Part shown: piece by piece, positions 47,501-60,442 of the stretch
Numbering within the stretch: position 1 is the first letter of the stretch
How the letters are laid out: each line of letters begins with the position of its first letter
Origin: Dermatemys mawii
Taxonomy: Eukaryota; Chordata; Testudines; Dermatemydidae
Length of the DNA: 64,000 nucleotides
Reading direction: 5' to 3'
NCBI GenBank assembly: GCA_007922305.1
Contig: ML677343.1
Span: 32,201,681-32,265,680, forward strand
Notes under the pieces: model-generated
What the model was told of the DNA's origin: nothing
The model's input: only the letters and a program-made list of their open reading frames with translations
The model's database searches: none
Program-made: the position numbers and the translations under genes

Positions 47501-49229
47501 GCACACATACACACACTCCTTGCAAACAGTTAATAACTTTTTAAAGGATAATGGCGCAGGGGAGGAAGGGAGGTGGGCAGTGTGAATCTCATCTGAAATT
47601 TTTTTGCCTAGGACTAATGTTCTCCTGCCGGTTTGTGCCAGGCAGAGACCTCTCCCCTGGTGAGGCATTCATACCAAAATGCTTTTAGTTCTGGACTATC
47701 ACTAGTGAGGTTTGGACCACGTAGTCTGACTAGACAAGCTAGGGAGACTGAGATGAACTGTGTCTCCTCCTCAAGTCAAGAAATGCTTAGGATATTATAC
47801 GACTTACCCTGGAAAGACTATGTTTCATGTGACTATATTACAGCAGCCAATTGGTATTGGATAACTAGGCAGGTTTTTGTAACAAGTCAAATGCACCACA
47901 ATCTAATACTGTAATTTTACAGTTAGCCATAGCAATGACTGCTTAGACTCTTCATCACACAGAGCCCAATCCAAAGCCTCCTATTGGCTTCCTTACTCTT
48001 CCTGGCTGGCCTAGTCATTCAAAATGGGTTTTTGAGAGTAATCCAGAACTGGTGGATTTGGCACAAATGCCTCAAATCACATCTCCTGGCGCTTATAGCC
48101 TGTATCCCTTTCAGTGGAGGAATCTCACTGCCATCCAACCTAGATATCACCCAGAAGGGTATTAACTGATTCCAGGGAAATAAAATGCATTGAAAGCCAA
48201 AAGCCAGCTGCTGACTTGGCTCTCTCTCAGGAAGTCAGGGAGTGTGACTGATTGCATGTTTCTTCTCTCCTAAAAGGTGACAGATTCTTGCCTGGAAATC
48301 CACCTTCTTATGGAATTATTTTAAAAATTTATTTATACGATTTTAATTAGTCTTGAAGAAGGAATAAATATAAACCACAGCAGAGGATATGCCATGAATC
48401 CAACAAACAATGCCCAGGGTCAAAAATAACCTTAAGAGAAGAGGAAGCAATCCAAATGAGAAGCAAATATTTTTTTGCTATTTTTTACGTTTTTAAAAAA
48501 GACCACAGTTTAGTCTAGACGAAACAAAAAGCATAACATTAGTTTACTCTGTCTTACCACTCCCCGAATGTACAGGAAATTTGTATGAAATATTGATATT
48601 ACCAGAAACATTCAAGCAAAACCATACATTTCCAAATAAGTCTCAAGAAAGAGAAATGAAGCCACTCATTAAGAAGACCACCATCCTCACCACCAATCGA
48701 AATCCAACACAATTCGTAGGATGTTGACGTTCTGGGAGTGACTGCTATAAAAACTGGTAAAAAAACCCTAGTATTGTGTGTGGTAGTTTGTAAAGTTTCC
48801 AGTGCAAAAGTACAGCAGCAAGATCACTGATGTGGGATTCCTCTTCCATGTCTGGTGAAGTAGCCGCTATCGGCGCTGTAGAACGTTTTGCCTTATCTCA
48901 CACAATGTTTTTCTCTCCAATTTGAATCAGAGTATTCTTGAAAAAACAAGACGAAAACAATAGTTCCCTTCCCTCATGAGTTCTTTCTTCATCCTTGCTT
49001 CTTTGTGAGTAAAGGTTGCCATCCCTAGAAAAAAATGTATTCTCAGCCTTCCCAAAGTTGCCCACCTTATTAGCGTCACCTTGCCAAGAGTGACATGCCT
49101 TTGGGAAGTCGTTACTAAAGACAGTGACTATGGGGGTAGATCTGATACCTCAGTAAAACACTTGAATTTGCAGGGTGCTGAGAACTGCTAGCTCCCACTG
49201 ATGTTAACAGGATCTGAAAATGCTCAGAA

Positions 49230-49700
49230 TCTTGCAGGATCAAGTGCTAAAATGAACATCCCCTGAAGTCCAACAGTCTCCTCCTCATTAGTAGAACTAA
49301 GTCCATTAGTTAAAACCCACTAGCCTCTGTCAACCTCAAGACCCATCTGAGGGCTCCGTTCCAAGGCCTGGCTCAACATTTTATTAGCAAAAGTACAGCT
49401 GTCATTCCCTTCCAATCCGGCAGGTCAGTTCAGAGCCTTCGCATTTTCACTTTGAATACTGCTTTCCAAGGAGTCACATTTAAAATGCAGAGGCCTGTTC
49501 TCTTTCATCACCATATTCAGTACAGTTTGCAGGGCATTAACCTTGGGTGTAAGTGTTTGGAATTGATCTGCTGGTTTCCAGTTCCAGTGTGCAGATTCCC
49601 AAATTGTTGGTCCACAGAGACTCATTTGCCTCTGAGAGAATCCATTTGTTGCTGCAGGTTTTCAAATCAAGCCTCCAATTTTGGAGCCATAGACTGTGAA
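49230..49700 (-). pseudogene. Possible LINE ORF1 (transposase_22-like) remnant
   Basis: The minus strand reads MAPKLEA, FENLQQQMDSLRGK, VNALQTVLNMVMKENRPLHF, KCDSLESSIQSENAKALN, then across a stop PAGLEGND and ALERSPQMGLEVDRG. The order of a coiled coil, a K-C-D-x-L-E motif, a P-x-G-x-E-G motif and an LEVDR motif resembles LINE ORF1 proteins. Stops interrupt it, and no intact protein is encoded. This call rests on motif order alone. Confidence 0.4.
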
Positions 49701-50459
49701 TACCGTAAGACTTTTTCCATGATTATTAGTTACATCAATTTCAGAAGCTTTTTTGCAGTGATGGGCTGATGATAACATAGCCTCAGGGGGTGAGGAAGGG
49801 GCCATCTCTGGAGTCTCCTGAATCAGCTAATTGGAAATTAAAGTCAAGGAAGGAATTCCCTGGACTCTCAGGCTGGGCAGCTTTTAAGCTTATGCCATTT
49901 AGGAGGCATATTTAAATATAAAGAAGGCAACATCACATAACCATGAATAATCTCAAGACATAAGTCCTCTCTCTGTTCGTGTTATGTGCTGCTCCAAACT
50001 ACACATCTCAAAAGAGCAACATACCAAGAAACCATCACTGCCAATAATAGACCAGCCAGTCAGCCAGACCCAGCGGCTAGCCTGCCTTCTTTGAAAGAAG
50101 ACTGAGCTGCCCACAGCCACATGAAAACCAACTCCTGCCTCAGTGTGGGCGGTTCCCAAACCAGAGGTCACTGTGAGCACACTGACTCACTGACTGTTCT
50201 GGGCAGCTGGAGCCTGGATCACAGTTGCATCAAAGGTCCTATATAAATATTAAGGGCAGGATTTACCAGTATGTTCTGGCTGCTTTGTGCTGCCACAGTG
50301 ACGCAAGCTAACCATAAACTCAGCTTACCCAGCCAGGTAAACCAAGTTTACAGCTGCTCCGTGTGACCAGAGTTGGAGCTTATCAGTGAATTTGTCTGAA
50401 TGTGAGTTATTGATTTGTCTGACAGGAGTGTGTAAAGGGTCCCATTATACTGGAACGCC

Positions 50460-50640
50460 TCCCCGCTCCCCACCACCATAGTAAGAGACAGGCACTGCCC
50501 CGAAGAGCTTGCAATTGAAACAGGCAAGATAGAGGCTGGGAGGAGAACAAAGGAACAGACAGGTGAAGTGACTTGCCCAGGGTCACACAGCAGGTCACTC
50601 ACTGCCTGTGCTCCTATTGCCAGTCCCATCCTAGACTGTG
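50460..50640 (-). repeat. MIR-like SINE remnant
   Basis: The words 'CCGAAGAGCTTGCAATTGAA', 'GTGAAGTGACTTGCCCAGGG' and 'TCACACAGCAGGTCACTCAC' occur in the order of an old MIR-type repeat in reverse orientation. Confidence 0.65.
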
Positions 50641-53635
50641 CTCCATTTGTAAGAGCTGCATCAGCACCTGGCTAGAATCCTGCCATTCACCCCAACTTGC
50701 TCTCCCTCTGCTAAGGAGAAGAGAGGCTGGATTCTAGTTGTTTCTAATGCTGGTGCTGGCATCTGGGTTGCTGTGTTCTCAGTTTATCAGCCTCAGAAAA
50801 GACACACTGCACACGCTGATCAAATACCCTTTTATTTTGTTCTTCAATTCCCCTGGACCCACAACAACTTTAAAAACTGTCCACCTTTGGAAGAGGCATG
50901 GATTAAAAATACTTCTTAACAATACAGCTACTGGAGCTAATTTCCATTTGCTACAATTATTCTTATTTTAATTGAAAGCTGTAGCTCCTTCATATCAAAT
51001 TTCTGTCTCTTATAAAGAAACAAGTGCAGAGCAGAGAATTAAACAAATATCACTGTCAATTCACTTGCAGAATTCTGTGTATTCATTCATCATAACTGCA
51101 CATGCAAGTGCTTAATTAGACATCTAAATGGCTATTTTTATGCACAACTACTGCAAACAAAATGTGCACATACATTTTGCACACACTTCTGAAAAAAAAC
51201 GGCTCTAAATGTTGCACACTTCTGCGCATTTATCACTTCAGCATGATTGTTTCCAAATCACATCACAGATAACTAAATTTATAACATCTTAGAAATATTA
51301 TAATGAACACTTAAAGCTGTTTGTAAAACCCTCATCAGCTCAGTACTCTTGATATCTGTGTAATCATTACAAGTCATCTTGGGATCTCAAGGCTATTACA
51401 TTTCTCTTACTGTGCCCCCATTAAGGGGCCCTGGCTGGGTGCCCTGCCATTTTGCTTGTGCATCAGTTTCATTTATTTCTGCACATTTCTCTCCCCTCCC
51501 CCACTTTTTTCCAGACAATACTACAACACTCTGAGGCTTAGAGAACCAGAGAGAAAGGAGGGAAAATGTCAATATTATGTGCTCTCCTGAAATGTTTCAG
51601 GTGATGAAACCCACCTGGAGTAAGCAAAGTCTAAAGTTAGTAATAGAACAGTCAGATGTACTAAGGATGATGGCTTGCGGCATCTGACTGTTCCTTTGTT
51701 TTTGATTATAGAAATCAGGAGTGTGGGAGTGTTATCTCACACAACTGAGTTGTCAGAGTGATGAAAATCAGGGCTCCGTGTAACTGATCAAATACTGAGG
51801 GCATTAAGAGGTTGATGGGCCTGTATCAGGAGGATATAGAGAGAGGGGAAAAGCAGTACCTTTGAGACAAACTGCAGGCTAGGAAAAAAAGAAAAAAGGG
51901 GGAGGAAGGTAAGGAATAGATGTGATAAGAGGCACCATATAAATTACCCAGATCCTACTGTGATGATCATGGTATAAATGCTTAGAATGAGCAATAACTT
52001 AGTGTGTTTGGGCTGGAGCTCAAAGAACAAGCACTGACCCCTGTTTATATGGTGCCTTTCATCCACGGATCTCATAGCATTACATTCATAATGATTACAT
52101 TTTAGGTTGACCTTGATTTTCAGAGCAGCATAATGAAGAAATCCAACATCTGCTGATCTCCATGCCTGTTGATAGTGCAGAGTATTAAACAAATATGGAT
52201 AGTAGAGCTCTGAGCAATTCTGGGTGATAGACCGCAGCGGCAGTCAAGCTGAGAGAGGAGAGAGATCTGAAATGGGAGAGCTGGTTTTGTAATGATTCCT
52301 TTGGCTACAGTCAGAATCCAATCCATCATCTCTTGTCATCCAGCGTATCACTCAAAATAGCCCATTTGCAACAGCCATACTGTGATGACATATATAAAAT
52401 ATGTTAGGACTCAATCAGAGATGCCTTGAGATCTTGGATGGATAGCAAGGAACACTCTAACCCACAAGGTAAATAAGATGAAGAACAGCAGACAAATCAC
52501 CCCGACAGATGAGCAGACCTGAGAAATACTTGGAGGATGAGGCTCTGGTACTGGTTATAACCCATGATACAAAAGGTGCTAGGGCCAACTCCAGTGTCGC
52601 TTCTTGACAATCTTATATTTGTGGCACTGTCCAGCCTCTGTGAGGGGTTCAGAGCAGGTAAGTACTTTGGGGGACAGAAGGACTTGGGTTATTTAGGCTT
52701 GGAGGCAGGAGAAGAGCTTGTGTGGGCAAAAGGTGTCAAGCAAGGGTTGCAAAAGGTAGGTATAACGGTGGGCACCGAAGCTGGTTGTCTCCGTTTATCT
52801 GGAGTTGTGGACTTTGGGGAGGGAGGAGTGGAAGAGCTGTGCAGCAGCGCGGGGTATCTTATTATTTATTTGCTGAAGCAACTCACCTCTGCATCAAGAC
52901 AAACGGGAATAGCATGAGGTGCTCTGGAGTGACAGAAGTGGGGCCTTCAGTGCCCCACACAGGACTTTTCTTTGTGCACCTGAATGCCACTAGCAAGAGG
53001 CACGAGTAACAGATACAGAGCCAGGGGAAGAGCCTGCCATGTGCAATTCTGCTGGGGATCCACATTTCCTGAGAACTACCCTTCCAGGAATGCTGGCCCC
53101 AGGATGCTGAGTGCAGCACTTGGACAGTTTGCACCGGGAGAAGAATTCCCCAGAGAGCATAAACTAGGAACAGTACCAAGACTAAAGATCCTCATGCAAA
53201 TGGGCCTTTCTGAGCCTCCAGCTGGCAGTGCCCATCTGACTGAAAAGTGACTTCCTTTGGCAGGCTGTAAGTGTGACCAAATCCATATCTGAACCCAGAT
53301 TTTCTGAAGTGAATGGATCATGCACTAAGCCACTGAGGGACATTCCTGGGTCCCAAAGGAACTCTCTGTAATACTGTAGGGAAATTTAGCACTTACATCA
53401 CACTTTTCATCTTCAAAGTGCATTACAAACACCACCTAGCTCATCCTCACAAAAGCTCTGTTTGTAGACTTGTGCTTGAGAAATACAGGGCATTCTCCCA
53501 CTTGGAACCTGCTGGGTAATATTAGGCTATTGAAGGGAATGTTTACAGCAGGGAGACATGGAGCCCGGTGGTGTTGTTTGTTGTGTGATAGCACCTAAGT
53601 AGCCCAACCAAGGATCATGGACCATTGTGCTAGAT

Positions 53636-54075
53636 CGGGGTGGTCAAACTATGGATACGGCCCGTGGGCCATTTTTATCCAGCCAGCAAGCTCCGACCCA
53701 GGGAGCAGGGCCACTGGCCCTGCTCTCCCTGGTCAGGACGCCGGGCCGAGCAGGGTGAGCCGCCGGACCGCACTCCCGGGCTGGAGTGTGGTAAGTCGCC
53801 GGCCCCGCTCTTCCAGGCTGGAGCGCCGGGCCGAGCGGGGGGCGTTTAGATGGGGGTGGGAATCCCGGAGTGTGGTCAGTAGGGTGTGGGGGGTCTCGGG
53901 AGGGGGCAGTCAGGGAACAACACGGGGTTGGATGGATCGGGGGTTCTGAGGAGGGTAGTCAGGGGGCTGGAAGTGGGTGAGGAGGTTAGATGGGGGAACA
54001 GCCTTCCGTACCTGGCCCTCCACACAATTTTGAACCCCAATGTGACCTTCGGGCCAAAAAGTTTGCCCACTCCTG
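53636..54075. mobile_element. hAT (Charlie-like) nonautonomous element
   Basis: The left end CGGGGTGGTCAAACTATGG and the right end (minus-strand CAGGAGTGGGCAAACT) are the hAT CAGGGGTGGCCAAACT-type termini. Flanks TGCTAGAT and TTCTAAAT match at 6 of 8 positions and resemble the hAT preference for TCTAGA-like targets. The inside is G+C-rich, with 'GGCCCGTGGGCCATTTTTAT' near the left and 'CTTCGGGCCAAAAAGTTTGC' near the right. It lies just past the likely GALNS 3' end. Confidence 0.8.
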
Positions 54076-54198
54076 TTCTAAATGCTGTGTACACACACAC
54101 ATACACACACAAAAGGAAAACAAAGCCATGCCTCAAAGAGCTTACAAGATAAGTACAATTTTAAAAGTTACTGAAAATTACTGCAGCTTGCTACAGAC

Positions 54199-54204
54199 TT
54201 TATT
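54199..54204 (-). terminator. GALNS: Candidate GALNS polyadenylation signal (AATAAA on minus strand)
   Basis: TTTATT on the plus strand is AATAAA on the minus strand, 484 bases past the GALNS stop codon. Position and hexamer fit a normal 3' UTR of about 0.5 kb. Not proven by sequence alone. Confidence 0.5.
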
Positions 54205-54687
54205 CCTATGTGACTAGAAAGTAAACCAAAGCAAATCTGGCATATTCTATCTGGAGGAGATGAAAGTTCTGGGCAACCTTCCCTTAAGGCCACTTTCAGC
54301 CACTTTAATGAACAGTATCCAAGAGAACAGCCTGAGTGGGAAAGGAGAAAGATGATTGGACAGCCATGTCATTCCTGAGGGAATGTGAGAGTTGTATTCG
54401 GCTGAAAATCTTCTCTATTCATATCATTTAAGAATTATATTAATTACTGAAAATGTACCATGTATTGCAGCAACATCTCCTCTGCCCAGTGAGAGAGAGA
54501 CTGAATTAAACAAAAGCTAATTGCTATAACCCTGAGAAGTAATGCTGTCACCATGATCCCTTCTGAAGAGTATGTGATGATATTTTACATCACTCCCTTC
54601 CATGACATACACACAAGCGCCCATGTGCATTGTGAACCATGATCTCAGCTGCTTACGGCTTTCACGCAGACCCTGCATGCTAGAATG

Positions 54688-54774
54688 TTAGTGTGGCCAA
54701 AAGCATTTCTTTGGATTGGACTTGGGAGGTTCCAAACACTTTCCTAGCTTCTCACAGCCTGGAGGAGCCCAGTT
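54688..54774 (-). CDS. GALNS: GALNS last coding exon
   Basis: GALNS is the lysosomal N-acetylgalactosamine-6-sulfatase that degrades keratan sulfate and chondroitin-6-sulfate. On the minus strand, after the acceptor TTTTAACAG, 28 codons begin NWAPPGCEKLGKCLEPPKSN and end in KKCFWPH, followed by a TAA stop at 54690-54688. The human protein ends in almost the same way (NWAPPGCEKLGKCL... KKCLWSH). Three cysteines in this exon and one in the exon before keep the exact family spacing of 12, 6 and 11 residues that forms two C-terminal disulfides. Phase 0 agrees with the previous exon. Confidence 0.95.
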   Translation of the reverse strand, partial: NWAPPGCEKLGKCLEPPKSNPKKCFWPH

Positions 54775-57352
54775 CTGTTAAAACAAAAAGAGAGAAACAC
54801 ATAAAATCAACCTTGTGGAATTAAACTGTCAAGGTCTGGACGAGGAGCTGGACAAGGAGCCCTGAGCCACAACAGACCCATTTACAGTTTTAGAACACAA
54901 GCCCACTCCTCTATTCTCATTGAAAAAGGAACCTTCACACGTGGCTGAAGCTAGCAGGGTCCATCTATCTACACTCTTGGAACTTCATCCCTATAGTCCT
55001 CAGGAAAGCCCACAAATCCCTTTCCAATAGATGATTATGAAACTGCCTTCCACATTCCTTCAGTGACAGACACCTGCATCAGGCTCCCCTCTGAGATCTG
55101 CAGTCTGCAGGGGGTTGTGGTGACCCCTCTCTCCAGTAAGGTGATGAGGGAGCAAATCTGCATGGTTGGTGAAACCCCTCAAGTTGCCCCCGATCCAGAA
55201 AGAGGCTGTAATTATTAGCAGTAAGGTATTTTGTACAATTTCTTAAGGAACCAAGTACAAGGCGGCAGCCTCTGACGGCTGAGGGTGAGAGAGAAAAGAA
55301 TACTTGTGTTTTAATGAGCGTTTTGGGGGATTAGCCTATGAATTGATGGATTAGGAGGCACTTAGATAATGACCAGGCCAAAGCATGTGAAGCAAGGCTA
55401 TTTGCCTCCCTTCTTTTCTTGCTTCTTGAATTATCTTGTCCCAGTGTGCAGGTGGCAGAGGAGAAACAGGGTCAGTGAGGAAACCCAGCTGACTCATGGG
55501 CGCGCAGGATGGTGGTGGTGGTGAGTATTTAAATGATGAAAAACTAAATGAAATGTGAGATTGCAGTAAAATGTACATATTAATCTAGTCATTTGCAATT
55601 GTTTAGTATCAGATTCCTTCAGGGAAAAGATTGAGGCTATAAAAAATGCTGGAGCTGGTTTACATTCCACGTAACTAACAACAGATGGCAGTGACGCACC
55701 AGCAATCTCTGCAGGCTGCGAACAGGAAGGCAGAGGGATTTCATATGAGCGCGTCTCCTGAAATGAAGGGCTCCAGACAATTTAAGAACAATTAATTCTG
55801 CTTTCTAAATATGTTTCTCACTTTTAAAATACATAAGAACGAGGAAAACCCACTGGAAACTTCACAGGCTAAACATTCTGCTCAAGCAATATAGATCCAA
55901 ATAAACAAAGGGAATTTTCATCCTTTTGAGAAACTTAAGTCCATTCAGCTTTCATAGATCCATTCTTTAAACCTCACATCATGTGCCAAGTCCCACGTCC
56001 AACAAAACTGGAGTGAGTCCAGGCGTAGGGGAAGTTTCTCCACACCAGCACATTGAAAGATCAGATCAACAGGGCTCCCCGCACACTGAGGACAGGGAGT
56101 ACTGGGACACAAGAGAGTGGAGGATTTGCCACATCCATGGTGCAGAGATGCTAAATTTGCAGTGCGTATTCAAGTCCTGAGCCTGGAGTAACAGCTGCAG
56201 AGTGGCTGATCTGCTTTATTCCATGGCCAAATAGGAAAGATTCCTCTTCCCAGTCCCCAAGGGATCTTCAGTGCACAGCCCAAGTAAATGGGCTTGGCAC
56301 TAAGAACAGATATGGGGACCCACTACAAGGTACACGCAGAAATTAGAGAACCTTTCAATCAATGTATCAAAGCAGGCAATATAATACCATTGCTGAGTTA
56401 TGACAGCTATTAAAGCGAACGTGAAATACACATAGCACAGAAGAACTGATTCAACTGCTTCCCCTGCACAACATCCAAGAAATGAAAATCCAAGAAATGG
56501 TAAAAACTTACTAGGTGATTCTATCCATCTCCCTACTAATGCAAGACTGCTCCCTGTGTTCTATTCTGTAGCCACTGGAATTTGCCCTGGAAGATTATTT
56601 CACTGGCAGGAAGATTTTTCTTTCTATTCAACCCACAACATTTTCCTTTATTTTATTTCACCCCAGTATGTTAGACACACATCTCAGACTACACTAATAA
56701 TTCTTCCTCTTTGGGGTTTATATGCTTCAAATCTTGCACACTGTTCCATGCCCTTCTCAGCGTCCCACACCATCAAGTTTAGAAGGAGCTCAGTAGAAAT
56801 CAGAGACTTTTCGACTGAAATGCCAAAGCACAACTATCAAATACACAGTTTCAAATATAGTCTCAACAGAAAATCAGCACTACTCTCCATTTGCTGTGTT
56901 TAAGATCATGAAGACTTCAGAAAAACAGTGGTCGGGGGGCTTGGGGAGGTGGACCAAGGCCAAAGATACCCAAACCCATTGAGAACTATGAGAGCCCAGG
57001 TGCCAATCCCATTGCTCACAATGCAGCTGGATTTCTGAGATCTGTAGAGGGGATTAAGAAGGAGGAGAAAGCATTAGAGCCATGGATATCGTACTATCTA
57101 TAAGGAAGGAAGTCTCAGAGTTTATCACAGTGTGCTGGTAGACTTTCCAGGCCTAAGGCCACTCACTTTGTACTACAGCATTCCACAGATAATCAATGGC
57201 TGTATCTTCAATGCAGTAGCCAGATAACCCTTCAAAAGGACTAAATGACGTTTCTTCTCTAGCCTTCATCAGTGTTAGGTGAGACTTTTAAGCTTTACGA
57301 GATACATTATAAGCCAAGGATGCTCAAATTGATTTATGTTTTAATCCCTTAC
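54775..57352 (-). other. GALNS: GALNS last intron
   Basis: The minus-strand donor is GTAAGG at 57352 and the acceptor is at 54776-54775. No gene or well-defined mobile element is recognised inside; short open frames lack support. Confidence 0.75.
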
Positions 57353-57470
57353 CATGACGGCCTTGTCACACACGTTTAGCTGTGGCTGCCCTGGCACCAT
57401 GGTCTCCTTGTGCAGCTGGACTTTGGGGAATATTTGTTCCATAACTTCCTGGTACTCAGAACCGGAAAAA
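57353..57470 (-). CDS. GALNS: GALNS penultimate coding exon
   Basis: After the minus-strand acceptor ATTGTTCTAG the exon has one base finishing a codon and then 39 codons: FSGSEYQEVMEQIFPKVQLH, KETMVPGQPQLNVCDKAVM, ending at a GTAAGG donor in phase 0. It aligns with the human segment SAEYQEAL...VPAQPQLNVCNWAVM. The PGQPQLNVC block holds the first cysteine of the C-terminal disulfide cluster. The upstream exon (around the DPGERFPLSF region in human GALNS) is not seen up to 64000, so the next intron is longer than 6.5 kb. Confidence 0.93.
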
Positions 57471-57844
57471 CTAGAACAATATGAAAAGCATCAGGAGTTA
57501 TTAGACAGACACTACTGTGGTCTCTGGTTTGAGGTACGGTATGTTTAGGGGACATGAGTTTGTACAGCGCATGGAACTTAAGGCAATTGCTAAAATCCAT
57601 TGGGAAACTGATGCCTGGCACGGATGCTCCGGGACGATGCCTAGAACACTGTACAAGCACCTGGTAACACACTGAAATAAGCAAATGAGTAAGTTGCGTA
57701 GGATTTCCAGAAGCACTGCAGCGTGCGGGGTGTCGAACTTCCATTGACTTTCAATCGGAACTGGGGGTCTCAGTGCTTTGGAACATCCCCAAATATTTTC
57801 CCTACGATAAGGGAAACAACAGTACTTTGCATCTTTGTTGCGCC

Positions 57845-58030
57845 CCTGACCCAAGGATTTTGTATTTTATTTGCCAGCATTGACTAATTCAGCCTCACAA
57901 TCCCCCAGCAAGGTGGGCAAATATCACGAACCCCACTCCACAAATGGGGAACCCAAGAGAGAACTCACGGGACAGAACCCAGAGTTCCCAACTTCCCAGC
58001 CCACATTTAAACCCCTAGAATGTTCTTCCT
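57845..58030 (-). repeat. MIR-like SINE remnant
   Basis: The region 'GCCTCACAATCCCCCAGCAA', 'CACTCCACAAATGGGGAACC' and 'GACAGAACCCAGAGTTCCCA' follows the pattern of an old MIR in reverse orientation. Diverged; borders approximate. Confidence 0.55.
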
Positions 58031-59538
58031 CAGCAACATTATTGTCCCAACCTGTCCCATTCATTCACAGGACACTAGCCGAGCTGCTCCCATTAACTTT
58101 AATGGGGAGTTGGCAGACTAAAACCCCCATGCAAAGAACTGTGAACCTATCTCCCTTTGATCAGAATTCTTACTTCAGTAGGCGTTGTTTAAGTGGCTTA
58201 CACTCTATTTCGCTGTGGTAATACTTCAAGTACTTCTAAAATGGAGGATTAATACCCAGTGATTTCATTTTGCCCATATTAAGAGTCACTTAAGAAACAG
58301 AGAACGGCAAATTGCTTCTGGAGATAAAAGGGAAACAATGCAACATGGTCTTGACCCCAGGCTCTCTTTGCTAACAGCCAGGGCTGGCCACCAGCCCCAC
58401 ACTCCAGCTAATTTCCTTCTCTGAAAAACAATCATATTTTGAAGCTCAGCAATGTGCCAACTGCTTCCAGTAAACCCTATAAATATCACATCTCCTCGGC
58501 AGCTTTCCAGAGAGAAACTGATTGTGGGGATGGGTCTGAGCAATGCTGATCGAGAACGAAAGGGAATTGGGAATGACAAGCTCAAGCAAGCTAACCTGTT
58601 TCTCTCATAGCTAGCTGTATCCTGGATTAGAGAACAAATGTAGAGACTATCAACAGGTCCAGCTGTAGGATTTGATTGGGAGATTATTCTTGTGAAGTTC
58701 CCATCCCATCACACTCTGTCTCATTTTTTTCTCCAGTTGCAACAGGTTCTACAGTTCTCTGTTACACCTGAAGCTATTCTGAAAACTGGAGGTCGACCAA
58801 ACATTTTGCAAGTCTCAAAGACCAGCTCTGGCTACCACTCTTGATAAGAGCATTCAAAGCAGCGGCCACATGGCCAGTGAATTGAGACAACATTGTACTC
58901 AAATGCCACAATGGCCACAATGTCTTTGGAGGTTCTCTGGTCACATTCAACACACAGGACTGCCAGGACGACCGTTTGTTAAAAAAGATACTCAGCTGAG
59001 GCTGCTAGGCCTTAAAAGCTAATCTGTGCTGACATACAGGGAAGAGATCACAAAGAAGCGCCCGTGTGCTGACAGGAGACATCACAAAGGGAAGCTCACA
59101 AAGGCTGTGGATGTAGTAACAGAGGAGATGTACAATTACTTACTTGATAAATTGGGCACCGGAGCCCATTAAAATTGGATAGCTCTTTAAAGGGGGAATA
59201 TCACTACGCTGCAGAGTTGAAAAGAGAGAATGCTTCTCAAGCCGAAATGCTACCGTGATTGGCTGATCAGAAACCAAGATAGCTTGTGTACTTCACATGA
59301 CAATAGATTCTCATAGCAATAGTGCTTTATCCTTCTGTTGCATCTTTCATCTACCCATGTCAAAGCGCTGTGAAAACCTTATTTAATCACACTTTGTGTT
59401 AAGGTGCCATTTATAAAAGGGTTAATAAATGATTAAAGATGTTTTAATAAATGGTTAATTAATTGTTAGAGTCCAACAGATCAATAGATTACTCAAAATC
59501 ACCACACTTTTTACTGATGTGGTTATAATGATTTAAAC

Positions 59539-59757
59539 CGGTGTTTCTCAAACTTTTTTACTGGAGATCCCTTTCACATAGCAAGCCTCTGAGTGCGACC
59601 CCCCACCCATATAAATTAAAAACACTTTTTAATATATTTAACACCATTATAAATGCTGGAAGCAAAGCAGGGTTTGGGGTGGAGGATGTCAGCTCACGAC
59701 CCCCCATGTAATAACCTCGCGACCCAGAGGGGTCCCAACCCCCAGTTTGGAACTTTA
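59539..59757. mobile_element. hAT-type nonautonomous element
   Basis: The left end CGGTGTTTCTCAAACTTTTT and the right part 'GGTCCCAACCCCCAGTTTGG' are typical hAT ends (CAGTGTTTCTCAAACT type). The interior has 'GACCCCCCATGTAATAACCT' and 'CGCGACCCAGAGG'. The flanks TTTAAAC and TTTAAGC suggest an aged 8-bp duplication. Borders are approximate. Confidence 0.65.
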
Positions 59758-60240
59758 AGCTTCACATCTTCTTTGTAAAATACCTAAGGGTTAAACGCTT
59801 CACCCCCAAAAGTGCTTTTGGTACACAGGGCTCAAAATTAGCTGGAAAACCGAGCGGTGACTTGACTGACAGGTAACAATGTGTTGCTGTGATTTTGCTC
59901 CATACATGTTAAGGCTCTAGATGGTGAAACCCTCCGTTTTGTCATAATCACAGCCACTGGGTTTGCCCACAGCTCTGCTTCTCACCAGCCATGTGTTCCA
60001 CATGTGCATGGGGCTGAACAGAATGGAGACGGCATCTCCTTGCTCTGATCTGCACCTGTAGGCCATTGCTTTTGTGTTCCTCACTAGTTCAGTAATCAGA
60101 GGAAATCTTGGCCCAACATCAGCTCCTATTAACCCATTTCCACTTTCCCTGGCTGATCTGAACAGGGGCACCCCTACCCTTTACCTATCTATCTTGGGGT
60201 ATTCGAACCATCCATCGCTGCAGCACCTCAATAGTTAGAT

Positions 60241-60442
60241 CAGGCCTGCACAACATGCGGCCTGCGGGCCACATGCAGCCCGCGGGGGCTCACTGTGCGG
60301 CCCGCGGGAGGTGAGTAGGGGTGGGGCAAGCCAAATCGGGGGGTTGGCGGAAGCAGATGGGGGCGGGGCGAGGCTTTTCGGCCCGCAGCTGGTTTTTTTG
60401 CAGTAATGGGGCCCTCGCTGCTTTCCGAGTTGTGCAGGCCTG
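60241..60442. mobile_element. hAT-type MITE with perfect 8-bp TSD (copy 2)
   Basis: The 202-bp element has perfect 14-bp inverted ends, CAGGCCTGCACAAC and GTTGTGCAGGCCTG, flanked by the exact repeat AGTTAGAT at 60233-60240 and 60443-60450. It is the same family as 33402-33611 but reversed. The inside is CpG-rich (CCCGCGGG blocks) and noncoding. Confidence 0.92.

Larger units (their letters stand above)
41240..54190. other. Intergenic region between APRT and GALNS
   Basis: About 13 kb with no supported protein-coding exon. It holds a MITE, an LTR-like remnant (42.1-43.1 kb), a LINE remnant (43.4-44.6 kb), hAT remnants (46.7-47.4 and 53.6-54.1 kb), an ORF1-like remnant (49.2-49.7 kb) and a MIR-like SINE (50.5 kb). 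In the stretches 45-46.6, 47.5-49.2 and 50.7-53.4 kb I see only short unsupported open frames and simple runs. Confidence 0.6.

Noticed and set aside
52564..52917. Plus-strand 117-residue open frame in the APRT-GALNS interval
   Set aside because: No recognisable motif, no splice context and no neighbouring exon; likely chance.
59917..60171. Minus-strand 84-residue open frame starting MPLFRSARES
   Set aside because: It has no similarity to any family I know, no good splice borders and no GALNS match. It is treated as chance in a GALNS intron.
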